A stretch of 15,813 bases of DNA, from positions 1-15,813 of the forward strand of contig SLGS01000071.1 of NCBI GenBank assembly GCA_007136565.1, in the 5' to 3' direction. The position numbers and the translations under genes were made by a program. Within the stretch, counting starts at the first letter, position 1. Every line of letters starts with the position of its first letter. The notes below the pieces were generated by a model, which was given only the letters and a program-made list of their open reading frames with translations, was not told where the DNA came from and ran no database searches. Positions 6,938 to 13,990 of the stretch are shown piece by piece. Source of the stretch: Clostridia bacterium. Its GTDB lineage: Bacteria; Bacillota; Sulfobacillia; SLMV01.

Positions 6938-7867
6938 TCAGGTCATCATCCTCGGATCGAAGGTATCCCTCAACCAATCGCCCAGGAGATTGATGCCCAA
7001 TACCGTCAACATTATGGCCAAGCCCGGGAATGTGGCTATCCAGGGGTGGCCGGCCAGGTACTGCCGACCGTCGGCCAACATGCTGCCCCAGGTCGGGATC
7101 CTGGGGTCCACGCCCAACCCGAGGAAGGTCAGGGACGCCTCGGCGATGATGACCCGGGCTACCTCCAGGGTGGCTATCACTATCACCGATGAGGCAATAT
7201 TGGGAAAAACGTGGCGCGTTATGGTGCGAGCTCGAGTACAGCCCGCCGCGACGGAAGCCTCGACGTAATCCTCTTCCCGGATCGCGAGGACTTCTCCCCG
7301 AACCACGCGTCCATACACCACCCAGCCGGTGATCCCGAGCACTATGACGACGTTGCGCAATCCCGAGCCGAGGACGAACATCACCGCCGTCGCCAACAAG
7401 ATGAATGGAAACGCCAATTGCACATCGGCAATCCTCATCACTAGATCGTCCACCCGGCCTCCGAAGAAGCCGGAGATGAGACCCAGGATGGTACCTATGG
7501 TACCCGCCACCAGGCACGCTCCCAGACCAACACCCAGCGATATGCGGCTCCCGTAGATGACCCGGGACAGAACATCCCTACCCAGGTGATCGGTGCCGAG
7601 GATGTGTTCGGTCGTACCACCATCCCAGGCCGGCGGCCTGAGACTACGGGTCAGTACCTGCTCGTAGGGATCGTGTGGAGCCAGCAGGGGAGCGAACACC
7701 GCTGCAAAAACCACCAGACCTACCAGGACCGCTCCGATCCAAGCCCCGCGATTTCCCTTGAAACTGGATCGCGCCCTTCGCCAAAGGAGATTCTCGGGAC
7801 GCACCTCTTCCGAGGGAGCGACCCCGGAATCCATTTTCCTCACCCTATCCTCGAACATCTCAAGCAC
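6938..7867 (-). CDS. dppC: Peptide ABC transporter permease, DppC/OppC family (second set)
   Basis: Inner-membrane permease of 306-309 residues. It has the N-terminal amphipathic region and first transmembrane helix (WIGAVLVGLVVFAAVFAPLLAP), the hallmark LGTDHLGRDVLSRVIYG, the EAA loop (EASVAAGCTRARTITRHVFPN) and the closing LGDWLRDTFDPR typical of DppC. The longest frame starts with GTG 7867, only 3 nt after the preceding stop. ATG 7858 is better placed relative to GAGGGG at 7867-7872 and is the more likely start. It is the last gene of its operon: a hairpin follows and no DppD/DppF ATPase gene is present, so it must borrow ATPases, perhaps from genes beyond the left edge. Confidence 0.95.
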   Translation of the reverse strand: MLEMFEDRVRKMDSGVAPSEEVRPENLLWRRARSSFKGNRGAWIGAVLVGLVVFAAVFAPLLAPHDPYEQVLTRSLRPPAWDGGTTEHILGTDHLGRDVLSRVIYGSRISLGVGLGACLVAGTIGTILGLISGFFGGRVDDLVMRIADVQLAFPFILLATAVMFVLGSGLRNVVIVLGITGWVVYGRVVRGEVLAIREEDYVEASVAAGCTRARTITRHVFPNIASSVIVIATLEVARVIIAEASLTFLGLGVDPRIPTWGSMLADGRQYLAGHPWIATFPGLAIMLTVLGINLLGDWLRDTFDPRMMT

Positions 7868-7870
7868 CCC

Positions 7871-8788
7871 TCATCCGTATCGAACCCTCGGGTCCAGCAC
7901 ACCGTAGGCGAGGTCCGTAATCAGGTTGGCCCCCACTATCATGAGGGCCATCACGAAGACCGCCGCCTGGACCACCGCCATATCCCGGTTGTTGAATCCC
8001 TGGATGAGGAGGCGCCCCAGGCCGGGCCAGGAAAAGACCGTCTCGGTGATCACCGCTCCACCCAACAGCGTGCCCAACTGCAACCCCATCACCGTCACCA
8101 CCGGTATGAGGGCATTTCGCATGGCGTGTTTGAAAACGACCACTCGTTCGGAAAGACCCTTCGCCCTGGCGGTACGAATGAAATCCTGGGATAGGATCTC
8201 CATCATGGTCGCCCTCATCAACCTCATCAGCATGGCCATGGAGTAGGTGCCAATGGTCAAGGCCGGCATCAGTAGGTGCGCGAGGCTACCGCGACCGGAA
8301 GCGGGCAGTAGCCTGAGGTTCACAGAGAAGAACAGTATCAGGACCAGGCCCAACCAGAACACGGGCATGGATTGCCCGAGCAGTCCCATGAGATAGGTAA
8401 GCAGCGAAAACCCGGATCCCCGCTTGGACGCGGCGACCACCCCCAGGGGGATGGCCGCCAGTACCGCGAAGCCCAGGGCCAGGAACGTAAGCTGCAGTGT
8501 GGCGGGTAGTCGCTCGACCACCAGTTCCAGCGCGGGCTGCCTGTGACGCAAGGAGTCGCCGAAATCGCCTCGCACGAGTCCCCCGAGGAAATCGAGGTAC
8601 TGGGTATGAAGCGGTCTATCGAACCCCATCGCGGTCCTCATGATCGCCACATCCTCCGGACTCGCGTCCAGGGGCACAAAGAGCGTCACCGGATCGCCGG
8701 TGAGATGCATGAGCATGAACGTGACCAGGGAAACGCCGATGAGTATCAAGACGGCGTGAAGCGCCCTCCTGAGAAGATATCCCGTCAT
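7871..8788 (-). CDS. dppB: Peptide ABC transporter permease, DppB/OppB family (second set)
   Basis: Inner-membrane permease of 305 residues, normal length. It has the DppB N-terminal helix (RRALHAVLILIGVSLVTF), MPVFWLGLVLILFFSV, the EAA loop (TARAKGLSERVVVFKHAMRNALIP) and the LDPRVRYG C-terminus. ATG 8788 follows GGGGAGGGG at a good distance. It lies 18 nt after the binding-protein gene and nearly abuts the next permease, so the three genes form one transcription unit. It is clearly paralogous to the B permease at 644-1579 but diverged, so this is not a recent duplication. Confidence 0.95.
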   Translation of the reverse strand: MTGYLLRRALHAVLILIGVSLVTFMLMHLTGDPVTLFVPLDASPEDVAIMRTAMGFDRPLHTQYLDFLGGLVRGDFGDSLRHRQPALELVVERLPATLQLTFLALGFAVLAAIPLGVVAASKRGSGFSLLTYLMGLLGQSMPVFWLGLVLILFFSVNLRLLPASGRGSLAHLLMPALTIGTYSMAMLMRLMRATMMEILSQDFIRTARAKGLSERVVVFKHAMRNALIPVVTVMGLQLGTLLGGAVITETVFSWPGLGRLLIQGFNNRDMAVVQAAVFVMALMIVGANLITDLAYGVLDPRVRYG

Positions 8789-8806
8789 TTGGATCCCCTC
8801 CCCCGA

Positions 8807-10384
8807 TCAGTTGTCGGCCCTGATCCGCGCGTCGAAGGCGTGGATCAGCTCGTCGGGACGGGCGGTCCATTCCACTCGGTCGGATACCCCGTACACGTCC
8901 ATCTGCTGATGCAGGAATATCCAGGGGGCTTCCTCTGACAGGACTCCCATGATCTCGTTGAATCTCTCGGCGCGCAGATCCATGTCCATGGTCTCGCGCA
9001 CGGCATCGAGCTTCTCATCCATCTCTTCGCTCTCGAAGTAGCAAAACTGCTGCCCGGACCTGAAGAACGGGTAGAGGGTCGCATCGGCATCGAAGGTCGC
9101 GTTACCCCAACCCAACAAGAAGAGATCGGTGAGTTGCCGCGACATGATCTTGTCGACGTAGACGCCCCACTCCTGGATGTTCAAGTCTAGATCAACCCCG
9201 ATGGCTTCCAGTTGTCCGGCCACGGCCTGGGAAGTCTCCCGATCCATCAAGTATCTGCCGCTGGGGGAATCCATGCTCAGCCGCAGCCCGTCACCGTATC
9301 CGGCTTCCTCGAGGAGTTCTCGGGCCCGTTCGGGGTCGTGGGGATAGGGCGCCAGGTTCTCGTCGAAGCCGTGATGTATCTCGGCCACCGGTTGGGAAGC
9401 GAGGGGGATGCCATTCCCCATGAGGACGTTATCCACTATCGCGTCTACGTCGATACCGTAGTTGAGAGCCTGTCGTACCCGGACGTCTTCAAGGGGTCCG
9501 GGCTGGGTCGTCACCATGCCGACGAAGATGACCCTGCTGCTCGGTGCCCGGGAGACGTAGGTGGCGTCCGAGGACTCGAGGCTTTCGGCCTGGTGCGGGG
9601 GGACATTCACTATGATATCGACAGCGCCCGTTTGCAACTCGGCCATCCTGGTGGATGTCTCGGGTACGACCCGGAACACGACGTCTTTTATGCTCGGCAT
9701 ACCGCGCCAATAATCCTCGTTGGCGGTAAGGGTGATCTTCTCGTCGCGTACCCACTCAACGAACCGATACGGACCGGTGCCGACGGGATTGGAGGCCAGG
9801 TGGTCCGCCCCGTTTTCCGAGGTGTATTTCGGCGGCACGATCTGTCTGGCCACCAGCTGGGAGGGAAGCGTCGGGAAAGGCTTGGACGTGACGATGTGCA
9901 CCGTGTGGGCATCGACTACGCGAACTTCATCGATGGCACTGATGTGACTATACTGGGGTGATGAGTTCTCTGGATCGAGGATCCGGTCCAGCGTGAACTT
10001 GACCGCCTCGGCGTCGAATGCCTCGCCATTGTGGAAGTAGACGTCCTCCCTCAGCTTGAACTCCCAGGTATTGTCATCCAGGTTCTCGTAGGATTCGGCC
10101 AGCCCGGGGAACAGCTCTCCGTCGCTGTCTCGCATCAGGAGACTGTCGTAGATCTGGATGTTGACGTTGTTGGTCGGTGTCTCGGCGTGCATGTTCGGAT
10201 CCAACGTCGTCGCATCGACGCCCTGGGCAATGATGATCTCGCCCTCGGGGCCTTCTTCCGCAGGAGCGGAGGGTGACATCGTCGGAGGCTGTCCGCAGCC
10301 GGCGACGAAGATGACGATAATCGTGCTCACCACCATCAAAGAAAAGATTCGCCGGATACCTCGAGTGCGAGACCGTCTTTTCAC
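8807..10384 (-). CDS. dppA: Peptide-binding lipoprotein, SBP_bac_5 family (second set, riboswitch controlled)
   Basis: Extracytoplasmic ligand-binding protein of the second importer, about 525 residues. It has a basic N-terminus (KRRSRTRGIRR), a hydrophobic run and lipobox FVAGC (Cys30 from this start). Family-5 landmarks are DATTLDPN, LREDVYFHNGEAFDAEAVKFTLDR, NPVGTGPYRFVEW and VRQALNYGIDVDAIVDNVL. GTG 10384 is chosen: the ribosome site AAAGG at 10394-10398 is 9 nt away, whereas the in-frame ATG 10393 touches it. The leader carries a ykkC-type riboswitch and terminator, so expression is tied to an intracellular small molecule. If that RNA is the ppGpp class, uptake would rise on amino-acid starvation. 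Ligand unknown. Confidence 0.94.
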   Translation of the reverse strand: MKRRSRTRGIRRIFSLMVVSTIIVIFVAGCGQPPTMSPSAPAEEGPEGEIIIAQGVDATTLDPNMHAETPTNNVNIQIYDSLLMRDSDGELFPGLAESYENLDDNTWEFKLREDVYFHNGEAFDAEAVKFTLDRILDPENSSPQYSHISAIDEVRVVDAHTVHIVTSKPFPTLPSQLVARQIVPPKYTSENGADHLASNPVGTGPYRFVEWVRDEKITLTANEDYWRGMPSIKDVVFRVVPETSTRMAELQTGAVDIIVNVPPHQAESLESSDATYVSRAPSSRVIFVGMVTTQPGPLEDVRVRQALNYGIDVDAIVDNVLMGNGIPLASQPVAEIHHGFDENLAPYPHDPERARELLEEAGYGDGLRLSMDSPSGRYLMDRETSQAVAGQLEAIGVDLDLNIQEWGVYVDKIMSRQLTDLFLLGWGNATFDADATLYPFFRSGQQFCYFESEEMDEKLDAVRETMDMDLRAERFNEIMGVLSEEAPWIFLHQQMDVYGVSDRVEWTARPDELIHAFDARIRADN

Positions 10385-10413
10385 CGTTACCATCCTTTCT
10401 GTTTCAGCGGTCC

Positions 10414-10469
10414 GGGAATAAGAATGCCCGGCGGCAAGTCCGCAATTGAATCAGGACCTACCGCCGGGC
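10414..10469 (-). terminator. Terminator of the ykkC-type riboswitch expression platform
   Basis: On the minus strand GCCCGGCGG (10469-10461) pairs perfectly with CCGCCGGGC (10434-10426), extended by GTCC/GGAC (10457-10454 with 10441-10438). ATTCTTATTCCC follows. The left arm is also the conserved 3' end of the aptamer, so ligand-bound aptamer should prevent termination (an on switch). Confidence 0.75.
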
Positions 10470-10580
10470 CTTTTGTTCCCACGGTGTACCCCGACGGGCT
10501 TCGAGATTTCTCACCCGTGGGGCTGTACCCCTCGGACCTGTCCCCCGCACACCCCGTGCAGGGCGGAACCCTAGGCACAC
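10461..10580 (-). promoter_or_regulatory. ykkC-family riboswitch aptamer, probably subtype 2 (ppGpp-like?)
   Basis: Minus-strand leader of the second binding-protein gene. The family landmarks appear in order: CTAGGGTTCCG at 10574-10564, AGGTCCGAGGGG at 10540-10529, a long P3-type helix (CCCCACGGG with CCCGTCGGGG), and ACACCGTGGGAACAAAAGG then CCCGG at 10487-10465. The guanidine-I class (B. subtilis ykkC) has ACACGG at the corresponding place and GAGAG after GGTCC. Here the ACGG is changed to ACCG, which points away from guanidine and towards subtype 2 (ppGpp, PRPP or nucleotide diphosphates). An amino-acid/peptide transporter target suits ppGpp best. Class recognised from remembered consensus; the subtype is inference. 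Confidence 0.75.
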
Positions 10581-10609
10581 TCCCGCTGAGCAAACTAGAT
10601 ATTCTCGTT

Positions 10610-10638
10610 AATTTATGACAGGCATCTCGCTTTGTCAA
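10610..10638 (-). promoter_or_regulatory. Sigma-70-type promoter of the second peptide-transporter operon
   Basis: On the minus strand a perfect TTGACA (10638-10633) is followed after exactly 17 nt by TAAATT (10615-10610). Transcription would start near 10603, about 25 nt before the riboswitch core, giving a leader of some 220 nt. Confidence 0.75.
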
Positions 10639-10925
10639 GGGGATTTTGTCACGAAATTCACCACCTAGGCAGGATTGGGCGACGTTTAAGGTCGAAGGAG
10701 ACCCCGGAGATGCCCGCGTAGCCGACAGATCGGCGCGAGATTACCCGTGGGAACGGCCGTGATACGGCGAAAGATTGAGATCAAAGGACCATGGTATCCA
10801 TGGGTGGCTATCACACCGGCCTAGGGGTACTTGGGCGAGATGAGGGTTGCAGGCAGTCCCGCGATGGGATTGTTGCGTTTCGGGGACATTCTCCCAAGAG
10901 GAGCTGGCGCCTCCCGACATCGTCC
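10639..10925. other. Intergenic stretch without recognisable gene
   Basis: Between the divergent promoters of the peptide-transporter operon and the MATE gene I see no convincing coding region. The only structure noted is CCATGG-TAT-CCATGG at 10789-10803, a short inverted repeat that could be an operator. The long open frames crossing this stretch lack ribosome sites and protein character. Confidence 0.5.
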
Positions 10926-10934
10926 TGCTAGAAT
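10926..10934 (+). promoter_or_regulatory. Extended -10 promoter of the MATE gene
   Basis: TGCTAGAAT matches TGnTATAAT with one mismatch. No clear -35 is present, as is usual for extended -10 promoters. Predicted start is near 10941, about 30 nt before the ATG. Confidence 0.5.
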
Positions 10935-10972
10935 ATCCTCCGTCCCGGGATACGGGCGAAGGGGGTGCAGAG

Positions 10973-12349
10973 ATGCTTTTGAGAAGGAAGAGAGCCACCA
11001 GGGTAAAGAATGATCGGGCTAAGGGCCCGATTACTCGCTCAGAGATCTTCACTCTCGCCTGGCCCGCGATACTGGAGATGACACTGCACATGCTCGCCTG
11101 GGTGGTGGACGTTGCCATGGTGGGTCGCCTCGGGGCAACGGCCCTGGGGGCGGTCTCCTTGGGCGGGCAGATATTCTTCGCCGTCGCCTTCTTCCTCGGC
11201 TCCCTGGGCGTTGGTATGACGGCCCTGGTGGCTCGGCGTTGGGGCGCCGGGGACACCGAGTCCGCCTCGCGCGCAGCCGCTGCAGGATTATTCTCGGCCG
11301 CCATCTTGGGCATCGTGGCGGCGGCGGCCGTCTACCTGGCAGCCCCCACCGTGTTTTCATTGTCGGGTTTCAGTCGCCAGGGAATTGCTTCGGGGATCAG
11401 TTACATGCGCATATCTGCACCCGCGGCCATATTCATGGTTCCCACCGCAGCGGCCAACGGCGTCATGAGGGGCACGGGAGATACCAGGACCCCGCTGCTC
11501 GTAACAGTGATCGCGAATGTGATCAACATCGTCGGGGACTACCTACTCATATTCGGTGTCGGCTTCTTCCCCGAAATGGGTGTCGCCGGAGCCGCCCTCG
11601 CCTTCACGATAAGCCAAGTGGTCGCCTCGGGATTTGCCTTCTACGCACTTTCGCTCAGGCGACGGGTACATCTTTCCAGGGATAGCATCCTCCATCCCCA
11701 CATGCCCACGCTCAAGCGCCTATTAACCCTTAGTCTCCCGGCGGGAATCTCGGTGCTCATGATGGATTCCGCCAGGACGGTAACCACCTTCATAATCGCC
11801 GCCGAAGGGGAAGCCATTCTCGCTGCTCACCAGGTCGCCATAACCACGGAGGCCCTGTCCTTTATGCCCGGTTACGGATTCGCTCTGGCGGCCGGAGTCA
11901 TCACGGGGCAAAGCCTGGGAGCGGGCCTTGAGGATCGGGCCAGGGCCGGTACCATAGAGTGCGCCAAGCTCGCATCCTTGGTGATGGGGTCGGTGGGGGT
12001 GTTATTCCTGGTGTTTCCCCGGGAATTGGTGAGTGTTTTCTCCTCCGACCCGGCTCTAGTTCCGTTGGCGGCCGCCTGCGTCAGGATCGCCGGCCTGGTT
12101 CAAATCCCGGTGGCCCTGGGTGAAGTACTGTCGGGGTCCCTGCGCGGAGCCGGCGATACCAGGAGTGGAATGGTCGTGGCCTCCTTGGCCTCTTGGGGCC
12201 TTCGGGTACCCCTCACGTGGTTCATCATAAGATACCTGGGACTATCCCTGGTGTTCGTGTGGATCGCCCTGGTGTTCGAATGGTTCTTGAGGACCAGCGC
12301 CCTCTACCTGATCTATCGTAGAGGACACTGGACGAAGCTCGACATCTAA
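10973..12349 (+). CDS. MATE family multidrug/cation efflux transporter
   Basis: Inner-membrane antiporter (Na+ or H+ driven) of the MATE/NorM-DinF type, 458 residues and predicted 12 transmembrane helices in two related halves. Visible signatures are VDVAMVGRLGATALGAVS near the N-terminus, MRGTGDTRTPLLVTVIANVINIVGDYLLI at the end of the first half, LPAGISVLMMDSARTVTTFIIA opening the second half, and LRGAGDTRSGMVVASLASWGLRVPL matching the first-half repeat. ATG 10973 is preceded by AAGGGGG at 7 nt; the open frame upstream to 10847 crosses the promoter and is not used. It is monocistronic, with its own extended -10 box and a strong terminator. Substrate is unknown. Confidence 0.94.
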   Translation: MLLRRKRATRVKNDRAKGPITRSEIFTLAWPAILEMTLHMLAWVVDVAMVGRLGATALGAVSLGGQIFFAVAFFLGSLGVGMTALVARRWGAGDTESASRAAAAGLFSAAILGIVAAAAVYLAAPTVFSLSGFSRQGIASGISYMRISAPAAIFMVPTAAANGVMRGTGDTRTPLLVTVIANVINIVGDYLLIFGVGFFPEMGVAGAALAFTISQVVASGFAFYALSLRRRVHLSRDSILHPHMPTLKRLLTLSLPAGISVLMMDSARTVTTFIIAAEGEAILAAHQVAITTEALSFMPGYGFALAAGVITGQSLGAGLEDRARAGTIECAKLASLVMGSVGVLFLVFPRELVSVFSSDPALVPLAAACVRIAGLVQIPVALGEVLSGSLRGAGDTRSGMVVASLASWGLRVPLTWFIIRYLGLSLVFVWIALVFEWFLRTSALYLIYRRGHWTKLDI

Positions 12350-12382
12350 AGGTGATGGGAGAGCGCTCCCCCATCACCTTTC
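12349..12382 (+). terminator. Intrinsic terminator of the MATE gene
   Basis: AAGGTGATGGG (12349-12359) and CCCATCACCTT (12370-12380) are perfect 11-bp complements, overlapping the stop codon and ending in TTTCC. Confidence 0.75.
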
Positions 12383-12572
12383 CATCGAGTTGCCCGAACG
12401 TCTCTCCTCCCCGCGATGACCGCACTCCGAGGATTGGGCCCCCATACTGCGAAATACTATCCTAGCCACCATACCAATCCCGGAGCCGGTTTGGACGACT
12501 CCGGGATGTGACATGTTACTGGCAATAGCCCGGGGGTGAGAATCCGTTCCCGGCGCAAGGGGGTTCCCGCGA
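12383..12572 (+). promoter_or_regulatory. Structured leader region of mobA-fdhD
   Basis: A possible promoter is TTGGGC 12434-12439 with TATCCT 12458-12463 (18-nt spacing, weak). Downstream is a perfect 9-bp stem ATCCCGGAG (12477-12485) with CTCCGGGAT (12499-12507), loop 13 nt. A second stem CCGGG (12530-12534) with CCCGG (12549-12553) follows, and AAGGGGG serves as mobA ribosome site. A molybdenum-cofactor riboswitch would be attractive here, but I could not match the Moco RNA consensus. Confidence 0.4.
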
Positions 12573-13247
12573 GTGGATCGAGGTTGGGGAGAGAATTCCG
12601 AGGGAGTAATAATCCTATCCGGCGGCCTTGGACTTCGCTTCGGTGGAATCGATAAGGCCTTCGTCCACCTGGCCGGTCGACCGCTGATCGAGCACATGAT
12701 CGAATTTGCTCGCGGTGTCAGCCGGGAGATCGTAATCGTATCCAATCATCCCGCCCGATACGCGGGATACAACGTCAGCACCGTTTCCGACGAGATACGC
12801 GGAGCCGGTCCCCTCAGCGGCATTTCCGCCGGGCTGATGCATTCTCGAAGGGATATCAACCTCGTCATCGGATGCGATATGCCCTTCATCGAGAAACCCC
12901 TGGTCGACCACATGCTGAACTTGAACTCCGAAGGCGACGCCGTGGTTCCCCGGGTCGGTAGGTTCATCGAACCCCTCTGCTCCGTCTACAACAAGTCCTG
13001 CCTGCCCGCCGTCCAAAGCGCCCTGGCCGAAGATCGATTCAAGATCTCCGAAGTCCTATCCGGTCTCGACGTCACCTACGTCGAAGAGGATACGCTGCGC
13101 CAATTCGATCCATCGCTGGCGTCATTTCACAACATCAATACATTGGACGATTTGATATTAGCCGAGGAGATGATTCGCCGTGAGTCGGAAGACCACGAGG
13201 GTAAGGATAGTACGATTCGAGGAAGGCAAGGTCGCCAAGATCGATGA
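12573..13247 (+). CDS. mobA: Molybdenum cofactor guanylyltransferase MobA-like protein
   Basis: Cytosolic nucleotidyltransferase that joins GMP (or CMP) to molybdopterin to make the dinucleotide cofactor needed by formate dehydrogenases and relatives. 224 residues. Rossmann-type signature LSGGLGLRFGGIDKAFVHLAGRPLI (15-39) corresponds to LAGGxSxRMGxDKA, with Lys28 in place. GPLSGISAGL (79-88) is the substrate loop, IGCDMPF (99-105) holds the metal-binding Asp102, and FHNINTLDDL (185-194) matches the C-terminal NINTPEDL. GTG 12573 with AAGGGGG 9 nt upstream is the only sensible start. The last 22 codons overlap fdhD, indicating coupled translation. MobA is more likely than the CMP-specific MocA because of the formate dehydrogenase context. 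Confidence 0.9.
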   Translation: MDRGWGENSEGVIILSGGLGLRFGGIDKAFVHLAGRPLIEHMIEFARGVSREIVIVSNHPARYAGYNVSTVSDEIRGAGPLSGISAGLMHSRRDINLVIGCDMPFIEKPLVDHMLNLNSEGDAVVPRVGRFIEPLCSVYNKSCLPAVQSALAEDRFKISEVLSGLDVTYVEEDTLRQFDPSLASFHNINTLDDLILAEEMIRRESEDHEGKDSTIRGRQGRQDR

Positions 13248-13911
13248 CCTGGTTCCGCTGGAGCACCGCCTAGTCCTTTATCTCGACGGGCAGAGCGCCG
13301 GAGAACTCTATTGTTCACGGGGTTCCCTGGAGGCACTGGCGGTCGGACACCTTGCAGTCAAGGGCAAGTTAGCCGCAAAGGGCCCGCCCGGGGTTTCCCT
13401 GGAAGAAGGAAAGCATTCGACGATGGCGCGAGTCACGACACCGAGCGAAGCCGCCACCCCCGACCCGCTCGAGGATGCCGCATCTCCCCCCGGGATGGGG
13501 GAACCCATTAGTCCGCAAACCATCATCGACAACATGGATTCCCTCGCCGAGTCGTCGGAAATCTTCGGAGCTACCGGAGCGGCTCATTGCTCCGGCTACT
13601 TCCTCGGGGACCAATCGTTACTCCTCTTCGAAGACATAGCGCGCCATAACACCATAGATCGCATCATCGGGAGCTCGATCCTGCGGACCATGGACCTGTC
13701 ACGGGGAATGATCTGCACCACCGGAAGGGTTTCGGCGGAAATAGCCGATCGGTGCGTCCAGGCCGGCGTTACCGCGCTGGTCTCCCGGGGAGCCCCCACG
13801 GGGCGGGCCATCGAGATATCCAGGGTCGGCGGGTTGACCCTGGTTGGATTCGCCCGGGGCCATCGCTTCAACTGCTACTCCCATCCGGATCGCATCTTGT
13901 TCGCGAAATAA
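13180..13911 (+). CDS. fdhD: FdhD-like formate dehydrogenase accessory sulfurtransferase, without the CxxC loop
   Basis: FdhD binds the dinucleotide cofactor and passes sulfur from a cysteine desulfurase to the metal before insertion into formate dehydrogenase. 243 residues. Family blocks are ELYCSRGSLEALAVGHLAVKG (42-62), ATGAAHC (131-137), EDIARHNTIDRIIGSSI (151-167), TGRVSAEI (181-188), VSRGAPTGRAIEIS (201-214) and GGLTLVGFARG (217-227). The CGxC loop that carries the essential cysteines of E. coli FdhD (121 and 124) is absent: that region is a Pro/Ala/Glu-rich stretch (90-110). Remaining cysteines are 45, 137, 179, 192 and 232. GTG 13180 follows GAGGAGA at 9 nt and overlaps mobA by 68 nt. 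Sulfur transfer may use Cys137 or another mechanism. Confidence 0.88.
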   Translation: MSRKTTRVRIVRFEEGKVAKIDDLVPLEHRLVLYLDGQSAGELYCSRGSLEALAVGHLAVKGKLAAKGPPGVSLEEGKHSTMARVTTPSEAATPDPLEDAASPPGMGEPISPQTIIDNMDSLAESSEIFGATGAAHCSGYFLGDQSLLLFEDIARHNTIDRIIGSSILRTMDLSRGMICTTGRVSAEIADRCVQAGVTALVSRGAPTGRAIEISRVGGLTLVGFARGHRFNCYSHPDRILFAK

Positions 13912-13956
13912 CTTGCGATGATTCGGATTGCTTCGAGGGGATTTGGGGGATTCTCG

Positions 13957-13962
13957 TAGAAT
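13957..13962 (+). promoter_or_regulatory. Possible -10 box upstream of the NuoE-like gene
   Basis: TAGAAT, the same hexamer as at the lepB and MATE starts, lies 28 nt before the ATG at 13991. There is no TG extension and no evident -35, so an internal promoter is only possible; read-through from mobA-fdhD is equally likely. Confidence 0.3.
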
Positions 13963-13990
13963 CATGTCATTCGGAAAGGGAGTCGGATCT

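Noticed and set aside
10461..10580. Guanidine-I assignment for the ykkC-type leader
   Set aside because: The ACGG segment is altered and no guanidine-related gene follows, so a subtype-2 RNA is preferred, although this is not proven.
10789..10803. CCATGG-TAT-CCATGG inverted repeat upstream of the MATE promoter
   Set aside because: Half-sites are self-palindromic 6-mers that arise easily, and the site lies about 125 nt upstream of the -10; kept only as a remark.
10847..10972. Upstream extension of the MATE protein from ATG 10847
   Set aside because: It crosses the extended -10 promoter at 10926-10934, lacks a ribosome site and has no MATE character; ATG 10973 has a good AAGGGGG.
10741..11313. 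Minus-strand open frame of 190 codons antisense to the MATE start
   Set aside because: It is Ala/Pro/Arg-rich with no domain signature and is explained by high GC content opposite a membrane-protein gene.
13928..13990. Upstream extension of the NuoE-like protein
   Set aside because: No ribosome site and no family similarity; ATG 13991 has AAGGGAG at the right distance and gives the usual length.
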